Shown here in pieces: positions 1-11,746 of a DNA stretch of 64,000 nucleotides. Origin of the DNA: Eumeta japonica. Lineage: Eukaryota > Arthropoda > Insecta > Lepidoptera > Psychidae. A program made the translations under genes and the position numbers. Position 1 is the first letter of the stretch. Every line of letters begins with the position of its first letter. The DNA is taken from the NCBI GenBank assembly GCA_005406025.1, contig BGZK01000765.1:124001-188000 (forward strand), given 5' to 3'. Under the pieces are notes generated by a model. The model did not search any database and was not told the origin of the DNA. It was given only the letters and a program-made list of their open reading frames with translations.

Positions 1-99
1 CCAGCATTAGATGAAAAACACCAGATTCCAATAATTTTCTACAAAATATACGTCGATACAACTGTTGTTTTCAAATCACTTCATTTGCAGCTTCATTAA

Positions 100-1909
100 T
101 ATGCCACGAAGTAAATTTTAGCCCGGTTTTTGAGGTTCAGGGCCTAATTTATCACCGAGTAGGCTCACTTCTGCTGATGTTCAAAGAATTTCTAAAATGT
201 TTTCAAGTATACTTCATTAATAACGAAAAACTTGAAACAAATCAATGTTCAAGGACTACAACGACATATTATTCAAAAATTATGGCGCCTACTTCATGAT
301 CATATTGAACTAATCAGTGTGCTTAAGACTACTCTAGACCAAATGGTTGCAGATAATTATAAAATCGTCATTCGAACAAATAAAAGACCAGTCGGTCAAC
401 ACGAACGGAGGTTCAATGTGCCTCAAACGAACGAAGTTTCAGTAATAATTATTGATAACGGATGTAGTCATCGTGATATTATTACTCAACGCCGAAGAAA
501 TAAATTGCAACGTATTTCTGAAACACATCGTAGTTATGACGCAATATTAGATTCACTAATTTTTTGGAAAGGTGATGATAGTTATCACTTCAATATTCAA
601 TAAATCGATACAGCTGCAAGTGTCGAAACTACCAAAAAAGTTGTAAATTTTATGCTTATCGAATTATAACTAGAAATGGTGAATATAACAATATTTTAAA
701 TTTTCGGCAGTTATTTCAACACTTTATAGTAGATATGTATACTAAAATTGAAACAGAAAGATTAGAATTAAGTCCCCATAATCAACAAAAGTTGCGTTCG
801 GATGAATACATCCATTTAACGAATTGAATACATTCCGGTAAATGATGCAAACGTCGATAACATGGGAAAAGTGGTAATTTTGCAAGCTATGTTTACTGGA
901 AGTTCATGTCACGTGCATGAATATGCTGAAGATGCGATAACATGTCAAAAAACATTGTCGAGCAGATTTATTTATAACATTTACATGTAATCCTTCATGG
1001 GTGGAAATCAAAGAAGAATTACAATATAGACAGACAACTAGTGACTGATATTATATTATCGCCCGAGTTTTTCGTCAAAAACAAATCAAATTTATGAACG
1101 CTATCGTGAAAAATGAAATATTTGGTACTGTTATTTGCTGGATGTTTTCAGTTGAATGGCAAGAGACGAGAATTGCCACATTGTCACAACTTAATTTGGT
1201 TTCAAAATAAAATTCAACAGAATCAAACAGATGATATCATCAAGGCTAAGTTTCTAAACTCAAAAGAAGATCCTGATTTTTATAGTACAATCGTAAAAAA
1301 CATGGTTCATGGTTCACATGGTAAACTAAATAGCAGTTCTCCGTGCATGAGAGATGAAAAATGTACGAAATATTATTCGAAGCCATTTATGAACGAGACA
1401 GTCACAGGCAAAGACGGATATCCGAAATACAGACGTCGATCACCAGAACAAGGCGGATTTACGGCTAAAATTAAAATACGAGGCAATGACGAAATTCAAG
1501 TTAACAATAAATGGATGGTTCCATATAATTCACTTTTATCTAAAATGTTCAATTCCAATATCAATGTTCAATACTGCAGTCTGTAAAATCGATAAAGTAT
1601 GTATGCAAGTATATTAATAAAGGCGGTGATATGCCTGTTTTTACGGTAACCAAAGAAAACTAGCTTGATGAGATAGTACAGTACCAAGTGGGTGGTTTCA
1701 TTAATACCGACGAAGCGATTTAGCGAATTTTATGTTTTCCGATACACGATCGACATCCGCCGGTTCTCCATTTAACCGTCCACTTAGAAAATAGACGATG
1801 TGTATTCTTCACTACAGTATTTCACTACAATATTTACGTTAAAACCATTTTTAACGTAGATAATATAGATTTCTATAACGACCTGAACAACGCCGGGTTT
1901 CGCTGCTAG
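100..1909 (+). mobile_element. Decayed Helitron (Rep-domain coding remnant with probable 3' end)
   Basis: Helitrons are rolling-circle DNA transposons that encode a RepHel protein. Translated pieces here follow the N-terminal Helitron-like domain in the right order, but across frameshifts. About 130-255 reads VQGLIYHRVGSLL. Positions 232-603 read KIVIRTNKRP, then RRFN, then SETHRSYDAILDSLIFW and YHFNIQ. Positions 1113-1586 hold LPHCHNLIW, which keeps the HxH metal-binding pair of the HUH nuclease, then NMVHGSHG, SPCM, DGYPKYRRR and PYNSLLSKMFN. Further short matches run to about 1840. Position 1906-1909 is CTAG followed by T, as expected for a Helitron 3' end. A 10-bp perfect stem with a CCAT loop lies just upstream (1835-1858). 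The helicase half is absent, so the copy is internally deleted and not autonomous. The class is firm; the left boundary is not resolved. Confidence 0.85.
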
Positions 1910-2690
1910 TATATATATAAGTGTGAAATTAATCGATACAGTGGGTTTCGGCAATTTGTAAACAAAAAAAAAAATACATAAAATGCCGTAAGCGCTGTCA
2001 AATCGGTAGCATCGTTTAGAAAATATTTTAATAAAATATTGGAAAAATAACGCTTAGGTTTCCACAAATTAATATTATTTTTAAACATATTCTCTTAATA
2101 TGTAAAAATTATTGTACTATAAAATGCTTGGATTACATAAACATATCGGACTACAAATGAACTGTCTTAGGTAAAAGATACAAGTAAATTAAAAAAAAAA
2201 ATAAACTATAAATTATTGAATTTATATTACGAAAATGCCCCCCGGGTCTAACCTGGTCCGAAAGTCTCTACTACATTAGCAGCATTGCCGTGATGGATGA
2301 CCACAGATTATTATTATTATTATATTATAAATAAAAGGATACTAGAAAATAACTTTTCTTATAAAAATAAAAATCTGGTCAATTATCAAAACAATTGTCA
2401 TTTTTGACACAAGACACAGCGCCTCATCATGTGTGGCAGTCTCATTCCAGCCAAGCGACGATATAGTTCTGATCGTTTACACAATTCCTTAATAAATGTT
2501 ATTTAACGTACTTGTATAGTCCAAATTTTACCTCTATACTAGAAACGTTCTCAGATAATACGTAAATTATTTTTCAGCTTCATTGTACAAATTCGAAGAA
2601 TATTGTTTATAAGCCCCATAGTAAACATAATTTCTCTTATTCTGAACTAAAGCTATAAATGTACATATATTAAGTGCAATACAATTGTGG
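1910..2690. other. AT-rich non-coding stretch
   Basis: No gene is seen. Positions 2234-2325 run from a CCCCCCGGG-containing segment into an ATT-repeat tail, which looks like the 3' end of a LINE-type element, but no coding match supports this. The rest is AT-rich unique-looking sequence. Confidence 0.4.
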
Positions 2691-3085
2691 CGCTAATGAC
2701 CGCGACGCGCGAACACGAAGCGAGGTGCGCCCGCGCCGGCCGGCGACGGCCGCGGGCGCGCGGCGGCGGCGCGGCGGGTTCGCTTAAAAAAGATTAAAAA
2801 CGTTAACAGACATTTACGGGCGGCGAGGCGGGGTCTAATTCGATTTACTGCGCTGTTAAAGCGACTCGAGTGTGAACGAAAAATTATCCCAAGGAGTCGA
2901 GATTAAAGTGTTCCGGCGGCGAGTCGTCCCGGCGCGGACGCGTTTATCAATTATGCACGTTAAAATATTAACTGCTCGCCTCATATTTCACGGGCGGCTT
3001 CTTAATTTTCTCCTTTCCTCGGAAGTTCCGCGGCCGGCGACGGGCGACGGGCGACGGGGAGCGGGAGGCGGGCGGGCGAAACTCT
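2690..3085. promoter_or_regulatory. GC/CpG-rich island, candidate regulatory DNA
   Basis: Very high G+C and CpG density against an AT-rich background. The GC core at 2700-2780 and the region to 3080 alternate with AT-rich homeodomain-like TTAAT/TAATT cores. The open frame at 2872-3117 is rich in Arg and Gly and matches no family I know, so I take it as a GC artefact. Patches like this in insect introns and intergenic DNA are often enhancers, but function is only inferred. Confidence 0.3.
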
Positions 3086-4308
3086 TAATTGTTCGAAATA
3101 AGGTAATTGCAAAATAGTAACAACTTAGGTAGTAACCTTACTTAATTTTTTTCTAATTTCTAATGTATCTTGGGTACGAGACATTTCTCTGCGTCTCCCC
3201 GCAGAAGTGCAGCAGTCTGTGCCGGGAGAAACGGGGTTTTATTGCAATGCAGTTATTAAGGAATTTAATGACTGCTATACGAGCTATGTATTTTCTGCAA
3301 TATTTTTGTTTCTTTAACAACCGTTTCGCGGAAGCGAGCGAGGCAACATTAATTAAAAAATACATTTTGAAAAAATACGCATGCTTTGTCAATTATTTGT
3401 AATTCGATTTCAGATTATTAAGAAGCATTTTAAAAAACATCACATCATATTACATCTGTTTTTAAACGACGTAGTTTGTCAACTTCTTAATAAACGTGGT
3501 TATATTAAAAAAATGCCAAACAGATAAATAGGAAATATTATAAATCTATATTGCAAAATGTCGAAATGTATATCTCTCATTTCACATTAACTGCGTTTTT
3601 ATAAAGTTTTTTTTTAGAATCGAGATAGAATAAAATATTACATATTGTATAACAACTACTGCAATAATATACTTAACACTAAACCATAGAAACAAAATAA
3701 ATATTATTATTTATATAAATATTATTATATTAATTAACAAATAGATCTAACGATCAACTCAATTATTTTTTTTGCTTTCAAAATAACGAGCGTATGTATT
3801 ATAAGAGGTGACAGAATTATTCAAAACGATAACGGATATACGAATAGATCTATTTTATTGGTTGGAGAGTGGTGCTTTGATGTGAATAATGCCCGTCTTC
3901 CTGCTCTCAGTGGTCGAAACTTTAGGAAATAGCCCATGAAAAGAGCTTGGTTGTTTAGAGAAAAAAAAGGAAGGAAAATGGTCAATTCTAATACACATTC
4001 GAAATAAGACATCTCCAAAAGTAAAACAAGACGGATCGTCGGCTCTCAGTTTTTGTATTTCAAGGCTACGGTGCGCAAAAGAAGAGTGCCTAGAGGAAAA
4101 ATAATTAATAACAAGGGTAATGATGAGATTCGAAGTACCTCATCTTCGCCGCTAAAAACACTTGTGGCATAAGTGCCATTTAGTGAACTTTATCAAAATC
4201 TTTTAATTTAGTAATTTTTATATTACTGATTATTATCGTTGAAATTGACCAAAATACTACCCCTGAGACAGACCATCAATCAGAATTGTTTCAGCGGTGG
4301 AGACAATT
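3086..4308. other. Non-coding stretch
   Basis: No recognisable gene. The overlapping open frames at 3153-3402 on both strands match nothing known. The patch at 3170-3330 is somewhat GC-richer and may belong with the island before it. The rest is AT-rich. Confidence 0.4.
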
Positions 4309-5241
4309 TATGGTCGGGGAGAAAGATTTTTCGTATTATATATTATACGATATAATCATTATATTTTTCATTGTATTTACATTTAGCAGTAATATGTCTA
4401 CATGCCATTTTGTAGATAGTGACATAATCCCATTGCTGTAGAAATTTTGGGACTTCTAATGAAAAAACTGCGAAAAGTAGTTTTGACAGTCCTCTCTTGA
4501 TGATAATCTATGACTACCTTTTGTTTGAGTCTCATCATCTGTTGGTAGTAAATATCCGAACTGATGGTTTAACCCGACGGTAAATGCTTATAATGAATAA
4601 TTCCCTTTCAATCCCACCATACACATAGCATCAATTTATTGCAAATTAATGTGGTTTTGCTAGAATTGCAAATGAGTATACGATCCATGAGATTTCTTCT
4701 AGTAACCTCGTATGTATTGAGCTTTTTTGTATATCCAACTTATTCAAATGGGTCAAAACTGTTTTTAAATTATTCTTTAGCTCTTCGGCTATGTTGTAAG
4801 AACTAATAAACCGATCTTAATCTACTTTTTCCAAAATGGTATCGACTTTATCCGTAACAGGTCGATCAGAGGAGGTTAATCTTTGGCATCAAAATTACCG
4901 GACTTGAAACGATTGAACCAGTTTTGTGCTACTCTTACCGGCACTGCATTAGGTCCGTTAACGTGATATATATTTTTCGGGACTTGTATTGGATTTTTCC
5001 CATTTTTATAATAAAACTTTAGAATGTATCAAATTACTACGTTAGATTCACTCATTTAAGTGGACTGAAAAACAATAGAATAATAGCGCGACACCGTTTT
5101 TACTTTTGATTTTTCTTTTTTAACATATCTATTTAATGCTATCAAAGCTGACCAGATACAAACAGCACAACCAAAAATATTTCACTATAACTTTTTTTTC
5201 ATAAAGCACGAAATAACTTTTCCCCTACCTAATATTTCAAA
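4309..5241 (-). mobile_element. mariner element 1 (internally deleted, minus strand)
   Basis: Mariner elements move by a DD34D transposase. Reading the minus strand from about 5055 gives a transposase start (MSEFNV-like, degraded), then the helix-turn-helix region with RVAQNWFNRFKSGNFDAKD and RPVTDKVD, then broken downstream pieces. The left end (TGGTCGGGGAGAAAG near 4313) and the reverse complement of the right end (GGTAGGGGAAAAGTT near 5240) form matching terminal inverted repeats, with TA beside both. Total length of about 0.93 kb, against about 1.3 kb for intact elements, implies an internal deletion. Frameshifts and stops make it inactive. The same family occurs at 13.5 kb, and a related element lies at 55.3 kb. 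Confidence 0.85.
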
Positions 5242-6844
5242 TTCTTACCAAAACCGACCGTTTTCTCTGTCGTTGCATTTTCTAAACAATATATGTTTTT
5301 TGCAAGCCGTCGTTTTAAAATTCAACTATCGAGAGCCGGCACTTGTTTTGTCTACGGAGATGCCATACTTTAAATATGTACTAGAAGTGACCATTTATCA
5401 TTTTGTCAGCAATGAAGTTTTTTCATTCGGTCGTGACGGTCGATTAATTTAAATATGAATATGTGTTTGTAGCTCATACGTTTTACGTTTGTAGAGCTGT
5501 GACTTACTGGGGGAATCGAAAGTTGCTTAGCAATACCCCCGTCTGCCTATTTTTCCGCTAGCTCCTTTTTAGAGCACTTAGCGCTTCCGCTAACGACGGT
5601 ACTGGCGATTGACCTTAAATCACTTGTTCAAATTGGCAGCAAAAGTCTGCCTTTGCCACATTTCAGTATTGAATTAGAATGAGTTTTGGTATTACGAATT
5701 ACCACTAAAATAGAGAAACCTTTGTTACGTGTTACAGTTATATTAGGCATTTTGTATTAGACTTTGCGTACAAAAAGACTTTTCTGAGGAATTCCTAACT
5801 CAGATCGGCTCGAACAAGAATTATAGTTACAATAATAATAAGACCCTCGAACACCGGAACCACGACCGTCGTAAATGCAATCAACTAGAGTGATGATCCG
5901 CCCTGATCATTTTCAGATTGATGCCAATATTCATTTATAATGATTAAATTGACTTAAAGTTTTATTTTTTTAGAATTCATTAAGTATTTTTTTACAAATA
6001 CTGTTTTTGTTTCAAACAACACACAAACTTTAAAAAAAACTGTTTTTGTTTTGTCTATTTAGTGAAAAAAAAAAGCAAGAAGTGTCGTGAGAAACCCGGT
6101 AAGAACAAAATTCCTTTCGTAATATATTATGTATTTATTAAATAAAAAAACACAACGAAGGAATGGGAATAGAATGATATTAATATATTTTGTTAAGGGT
6201 TTTTTTTATAAAGTTATGAAAATAAACATTTTATTATTAATTATTATTATAAAAATATAAGCAAATTATAAACTTAATCAGTACATACAACACATATACG
6301 AATATACTGTTAATAGGTACACCGCACGTCTATAATGCAGTGATAATATACCTATACAAGTATATACAGATAAAATATACGCTTGTAAAAAAGCTATAAG
6401 GTAGAAAATGAACTTAGAGGAGCAGTCGTTTCTCTGCACCAAGTACACCCTTACCCTCTCTTTCTTCTCTTTGCCTCAAAAGTCAAATTAACAATATTTC
6501 CTGCGTAGCTTCCACCCGCCAAGCGCGTAATAAGAAACTTCGTTTCAATAAATAAAATAAGTTTTCATCGACCAAGTTAAGGCAGCAGGCCACCTTGAGT
6601 TACAATAACACTACGAATATGAAATGTCAAAGTTGACCTGATGCCATCTATATTTGAACCATTTATATTTATCTTTCGCCGGCCAACCCTATTAGCGACG
6701 AAAACTTTTGATACAACCCTTTATAATTATATATAAATTGTTGTTCTGTATTCTGATAATTATTAATAAATAGAAAAAATAGACTGAGAATCCTTCTTTC
6801 AGGTAAATTTGAATCTGTACGTTCTTATCCAAAATTCGACAATG
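5242..6844. other. Non-coding stretch
   Basis: No gene is recognised. Positions 5500-5660 and 6410-6650 are less AT-rich and look unique, so they could be conserved non-coding DNA. Positions 5930-6300 are dominated by A- and T-runs. Confidence 0.4.
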
Positions 6845-7125
6845 TCTTTTTTCTAATAAATAGCTAAGCGACTAGAGCGTACCATCCCCACTATGACGGT
6901 GCGGAGAGCGGCGCGCGTGATGCCATCAATTATACTCCAGCGGGCGCGCCGACCGCGCGCGGCGGCAAAAACCCGCCGGAACGGGCAATAAATCCCCGAT
7001 GCCCATGTGGAGAGAACGATAACGGGCCGTTTGTGCCCCCGCCTGTTTGATAATCGAGGCGACACCTGCCCGCCGGCGTCAATAACCCGTGAAACGCCTC
7101 TTTGTCTCCGGTCACATTTTATTAT
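6845..7125. promoter_or_regulatory. GC-rich island, candidate regulatory DNA
   Basis: A sharply bounded GC-rich segment with many CpGs and interspersed CAATAAA (Hox/Caudal-like) and TAATCG motifs. Overlapping open frames exist on both strands (6853-7228), but their Arg/Gly-rich products resemble no protein. The simplest reading is conserved non-coding DNA such as an enhancer. This rests on composition only. Confidence 0.3.
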
Positions 7126-7509
7126 TTTTTTCTCCCTTCTCAAACTTTCAGCGGTTTCTCGAAGGTGCCTTCAAGATATTTATAGAAAAAAAAATTGTTC
7201 TGGAAAAAGAGAGAAATATAATTTATAATGAATATATTAATAGTGAATTTTGACTACTTTCAATCTCTTTTTTTTGTAAATTTTCCTTTTTATATAGAAG
7301 ATACGTTTATATGAAAATGTTTTTGACCTTAGTTTTTATCAGTAGCTAAATTTAGAGACCGTTCGTTCTAATACCTAGTTATTGAAAAATTGCGTATTAT
7401 ATAGAAACTTAGAATCGTACATTGACCTAGACTACCATCAACATTTTTAAAAATGTGCACCATACGTATTCTCAAGAAATGGTGATTTAAAACTTTGAAA
7501 ATAACATTA

Positions 7510-7860
7510 ATAATCGTTACGGCGATTTCTCCACCGCCGCATAAGCCCGCACTTCGGATTTATTCCTTCGTCGCTTCGGAGTACGGTTTTTTGCGGTGTG
7601 GGCAGAAATAATGGACATCGTGGGTTTTCAACTTGTATATTCGGCACCTCCATGGTAGATGGCTCGATAATATCAAAAAGGCAACAGGAAACGGCTGGGC
7701 AGTAAAAGCCAAAGATATAAAACTTTGGAGCAGAACGGAGGAGGCCTTTACTCGACAAGAGGTCCATAAATACGAGTATACAGAAAAATACATTTCTTAC
7801 AATATAATGTAATTATTTTTATTAAGGACAAATAAAAGGCTTATTATTACTATTATAATT
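7510..7860 (+). mobile_element. LINE 3' fragment, RTE-like (plus strand)
   Basis: Plus-strand reading around 7650-7755 gives RWLDNIKKATG, then EEAFTRQEVH. This matches the C-terminal end of an RTE-like reverse transcriptase polyprotein, whose usual pattern is RW-DDIK..G..W followed by LEEAFTQ. It runs into an ATT-rich tail (7837-7860) with the context GGCTTATTATTA, also seen reversed at the end of the LINE at 41.5 kb. The upstream part (7510-7640) is degenerate. It is a 5'-truncated dead copy. Confidence 0.65.
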
Positions 7861-7869
7861 ATATTCAGC

Positions 7870-8230
7870 ACGAGCTTCTCATATGGTTGCTGTAGTACAA
7901 CTGCGACGGATGCACTTTTTTTATAGTTTTCCCCTTCCGACGGGGAAGGAGGATAAAAACTCGTTATGGGACGTTGATGCGCCCGGGCGCACGGGGTGTA
8001 TCCGAATCGCACGGACTAAAAACCTCTTCAAATCTTTTTACTGCCATGTCGTTAACCCACGGCTTGGAATCTTCGTCTGTCGCGGCCAGTCCAGCATGGA
8101 GATGCCGTCGGCGCGTGACTGCCCTATGGGTGCCTTATAAACAGGCATCTCGGCATAGGACGTCACGTGAAGTTTGCAGTGCAGATTGAAACTTTAAAAA
8201 GGATACCGGTAGGCGAGGGAAGTGCACCGG
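7870..8230. other. GC-moderate segment, probably LINE-associated
   Basis: Relatively GC-rich, with overlapping plus-strand frames (7883-8189) that match no family. It adjoins the 3' end of the minus-strand LINE beginning at 8230 and may be its 3' untranslated region. Positions 7933-7951 form a short CCCCTTCC...GGGGAAGG inverted repeat. Confidence 0.3.
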
Positions 8231-9250
8231 CCTGATAACTACCTAGGGTTGTATTGAATGGGGGGGGAACCCTACTTCAAGTTTATAGCCATCTTATTTG
8301 TTTCTATAAGCTTTTCGACCTCGACGGTGAGATCGTCGGGCGGATCTGATAGGATATTGCGTGGTCTTCTACAGAAATGATACGGAGGAGGTGGCTCGTA
8401 TGATATAGCCAAAATTATTAGCGGGTTGGGATGGCTCTCTGCTGTAATGAAGAATCGCTCTGACGCGTCCTTCATATATTTAGAAATAGTCGGGGGTTCA
8501 AGGTGAAGTATAGAATTTTTAATGTACCATGGTGCATCAGTTGTTCTTCTATAGAAATTGTTTTTTCCCTATAAGATGATCGCTTAAGCTAGTTTTGAGT
8601 GCTTTTTCAAATAATTTGCCTAATACGCTTAGTATACTAATCTGGGTCTGTAGCTGGCGGGGAAGTTGCATGGTTGCCTCGGCTTAGGGATTCCTATGAC
8701 TTCAGGTTCCTTCCAAATATGGAAAAATAACAACTTTTAAAGTACGCATTGAAAATGCGACCAAGAGAGCCACGAGTGGCGTGGCATTTAATTGCTTTAT
8801 TACTAATGTCGTTTATTCCCGAGGTCTTTCTTATTTTTAAAGCATTGATATGTTTGCTTATTTTTTCGTGTGTTATCGGTTTGAGATCGTCTTATGGCGG
8901 AAGGGAAATTTTGTGAAGAACCTCCTATTTCACCCTGTATGTGTTGCAAATCATGTGGAGGGTTATCAGAGTATTGTTCTTCAATGTCTGCTAAACACTC
9001 AACTTTTTCCCAGTCGTCGAACGCTATAGAGTTATCATATTTTCTAAGAGCGGGAGTGGGAGCGTACCCTTCCATTTTGAGGGCTTTAGCTTGTCCCCAG
9101 TAAGCTTGATGGCTGGGAGGTATATTTAACATAAGGTCGCTCCAATTATCATTTCTAATTTCCTGCATGCGGACCTTTACTTTACGTTGGAGGTCACGCG
9201 CATGAGACCTATTTCCGCAGGTGGGTTTTTTACTCGCTCGGCTCAATGCT
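8230..9250 (-). mobile_element. Jockey-like LINE ORF2 remnant (minus strand, reverse-transcriptase core lost)
   Basis: Two minus-strand pieces of one retrotransposon polyprotein are visible. Positions 9246-8803 read PSHQAYWGQAKALK, GYAPTPALRKYDNSIAF and VECLADIEEQ, which is the linker between endonuclease and reverse transcriptase in Jockey-clade ORF2. Positions 8475-8272 read HPNPLII, then YHFCRRPRN and DPPDDLTVEVEKLIE, which is the extreme C-terminus of the same type of protein. Only about 330 bp separate them, where an intact element would carry over 1 kb of reverse transcriptase. Broken RT fragments can be read there. The copy is internally deleted and inactive. Confidence 0.75.
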
Positions 9251-9279
9251 GCGCTTCAAAGAAAATGAAACAACGTGTT

Positions 9280-9565
9280 TTAAATACATTGTAGTCGAAA
9301 AACTAAAAACAAACATCTTTTCATTCCATATAGATTTTTGGATTGTAAGAGCTCGAAACGTATTATAAATATATTTTTGAGATCGAAGCGCTTGAAAAAG
9401 CAGCAAAATATTTTTAGCACGATGAGCTCAATAATATTTCAGGGATGGCCTGAGGGTCAACCGAATTTCAAATTTTTGAATCCAAAAACTCATAAACAAT
9501 ATTAATAACTCAAGAAGCTCAAAAATACATCGATAAATATCACAGCGGAAAGTCAACCGTTTTAC
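9280..9565. repeat. Partial copy of the 'cgggaag / gctcaaaa' interspersed repeat
   Basis: Shares phrases such as AGGGATGGCCT, AAAAGCTCAAAAA-like and CATCGATAAATATCA with 53.9-54.1 kb. Both segments end before a GTCAACCGTTTTACAGAT-type motif. It is one of several degenerate copies of a family whose compact version at 50.3 kb has inverted ends. Confidence 0.6.
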
Positions 9566-9669
9566 AGATTTATTTGCCAGCGAAAACCTGTATTGCTATC
9601 GATATTATTGGAGTTTTCCGAGAACGTAACTATAAAAAAAATATACAAATTTTGCTTCTTTAATATCAT

Positions 9670-9741
9670 ACCATACCAACAAGCAACAGCATTATTGAAC
9701 TGTTTATGCCATTCAATAATGCTGTTGCCTGTTGGTATGGT
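9670..9741. repeat. 30-bp near-perfect hairpin
   Basis: The left arm 9670-9699 and right arm 9712-9741 are reverse complements except for one position, separated by a 12-base loop. The outer ends carry ACCATACCAAC and GTTGGTATGGT. The stem could be a small inverted duplication, a miniature-element relic or a microRNA-like precursor. A small-RNA role is not shown by the sequence. The surrounding 9590-9890 segment has a small open frame on each strand with no recognisable product. Confidence 0.75.
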
Positions 9742-10002
9742 TGGTATGGATAAAACGGATAGTATTTTGGAATCCATAGATTTAGTGATTTGTAATGGAT
9801 TAGTAAAAAACACTTCTCCAATTTTTGAAGTGAAAACTTCTTTAGGCGCGTTGCATGATTTTTGTATTGGTAAAATGTTATGAGCGAGCGTCACCAACTT
9901 TTTTAATGTTGACATTAACAGTATATTTATTACTACAAGTATGACATGATGCGTTTGGACAGCTGTTCACGTATATAAGCATATATATATGCCTATATTA
10001 CA

Positions 10003-10310
10003 CACACACGTGTATGTGTGCGCGAGTGTGCGCGTGCGTGCGTGCGTGTGTGTGTGTGTGCGTTATTATTATTTATTTATGATATTGCAATTAATTTGAA
10101 AATTTCAAAATTAAAAATGTCATTTCATAGCTTTAAGTTTTCACTTCTGGCAGCAGTCCGCAATGACTACCTACGTTTTTTGTTAGAATTTTCTCAAAGT
10201 CAATATAATGTCTTTTCAGGAAATTTAAGTTTAATCAAATCCTTTCGAATACCGCAGACTCGATTTAAACATACATACACCCACACGCACGCACGCATGC
10301 GAGAGAAAGA
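10003..10310. repeat. GT/GC-rich microsatellite pair in opposite orientation
   Basis: Positions 10003-10062 are an alternating purine-pyrimidine tract (CACACGTGTATG, then GTGC units, then a GT run). Positions 10266-10305 hold the complementary CA/GCAC units. A run of about 15 bases (GCGTGCGTGCGTGTG and its complement) pairs across about 200 bases. Such tracts can adopt Z-DNA. The 125-codon frame across them is a microsatellite artefact. Confidence 0.8.
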
Positions 10311-10319
10311 AAGAGGGAG

Positions 10320-11460
10320 ACCCACTCCCTTACACACGCATAAATCAATGCACACATGCGGTCGACTTTCTGAAAATTATCAGAAAATCTTTTGATGATT
10401 TAGCTAAAATAATTAAGAGACTTCCTAGGCCATCAAAACGTCGACAGATGATGTGAATCTTGATTTTCGTAAATTGGACTGATAGCTTCACCAATTACGT
10501 TTATTGTTATATGTTTGATTGCTTGATTGCTCTTAGTAATAAGATAAATATCTATCAGGCCTATCCTGTACATCAAGGCACTTTCCAAAATTTATGAGTG
10601 ATTTCTTTTATGAGCAAGGCTTTTTCAACTCGAATGGTTCAGATGGAGAAAATGGTCCTTAAAGGTGTGCTTTATAATAGACAAGCTCTATAAGTACATT
10701 TTAATAATAAATATCTTTACACGTTTCAAAAAAACTATAAAACGATATATCTATGAATGATGAAAACGATATTTTCTTTGTCCGATCATAAACTGCGTAT
10801 GGGTATGGGATTTGACCGGTGGATCCGCAATCGTGTGTTGATCGTTTTAGGCTATTTATTTTTTTGCTTCCATAATCATTCATCATTTGTTATTTATGTA
10901 CTTTCGTGAACCATGACACCCAAACTAGCAGGCTGATTACGACTGCTGCTGCTATACAATCTAATGCTTAATACTAATTTAATCTATTGTATATTTCCGA
11001 TATAATTCAATCCGTTTTTATGCTCATTACGTAAAAAAAAAACTAGATTTTATTATTACTTCATTTATTATTACTTTCCGACAAACGTCAAAGATAAAAT
11101 CGCGTTTATTCAAGGCATGCGTTCTTATCTCGATTATGGTATATTCACAATTTCCATTAACTATTCTTTCATTGAAAATAAAGAGGCTTTCAATAATGTT
11201 GTAATTCGTAACGAATTATAAGTACAGACCATAAACTGACAGGCTTATTCCGTGGTTTGACGACATACATATAATAGAACATACAACAACTGAATTAAAA
11301 TTTGGACAAATTAGGAAAAATTTGGACAAAATAGTAGGATTGTAACTTTAATCAAATAAAAACCCACTTGTTTCATAACTCGAAGATCACATTAAGTGGT
11401 TGATCCCCGACGTCATCATCGCGTTGCCGGTGACGGTCGGTGGCGGTCTCTAGCACCAGT
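10320..11460. other. Non-coding stretch
   Basis: No gene is seen. A short direct repeat (AAATTTGGACAAA twice) lies at 11302-11332. Minus-strand AATAAA signals occur near 11104 and could serve as a poly(A) site for the candidate terminal exon above them. This is only a positional suggestion. Confidence 0.35.
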
Positions 11461-11471
11461 TTCGCGATGAC

Positions 11472-11509
11472 CTAGCGTGAAGGGCTTTCATGATTCCAAA
11501 CCCTTTGAT
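11472..11509 (-). CDS. Candidate distal terminal coding exon of the Ig-domain gene
   Basis: On the minus strand a strong acceptor (TTTTTATTTCAG) precedes this segment. Entered in phase 1 it codes QRVWNHESPSR followed by a TAG stop. The upstream candidate exon 11747-11836 ends in phase 1 at a GTAAGC donor, so the two join in frame across a 237-bp intron with consensus ends. I do not recognise the peptide. The support is splice-site quality and phase agreement with the Ig exons far upstream. It could equally belong to an unrelated minus-strand gene. Confidence 0.35.
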
Positions 11510-11746
11510 CTGAAATAAAAAGATGCGTGCGTCAGCAGTGAGCTGTTTAATACTTTTATTAAAACAACGTATCTATAGCATTTTATGCAAAACGTTTACA
11601 TTTCGATACGTTTCATACATTCATAACAACAGTTAATTCACTGCCCCCACAAAAGGAATCCATACATTTCCTTGAATACGTAGTCGTGTCGCTTACAGAG
11701 GAGACAACGCGAGAGCGGCGATGCGACCGAGTCGACTGTCGCTTAC

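Noticed and set aside
2872..3117. 81-codon Arg-rich frame
   Set aside because: Produced by a GC-rich island; no ortholog-like features.
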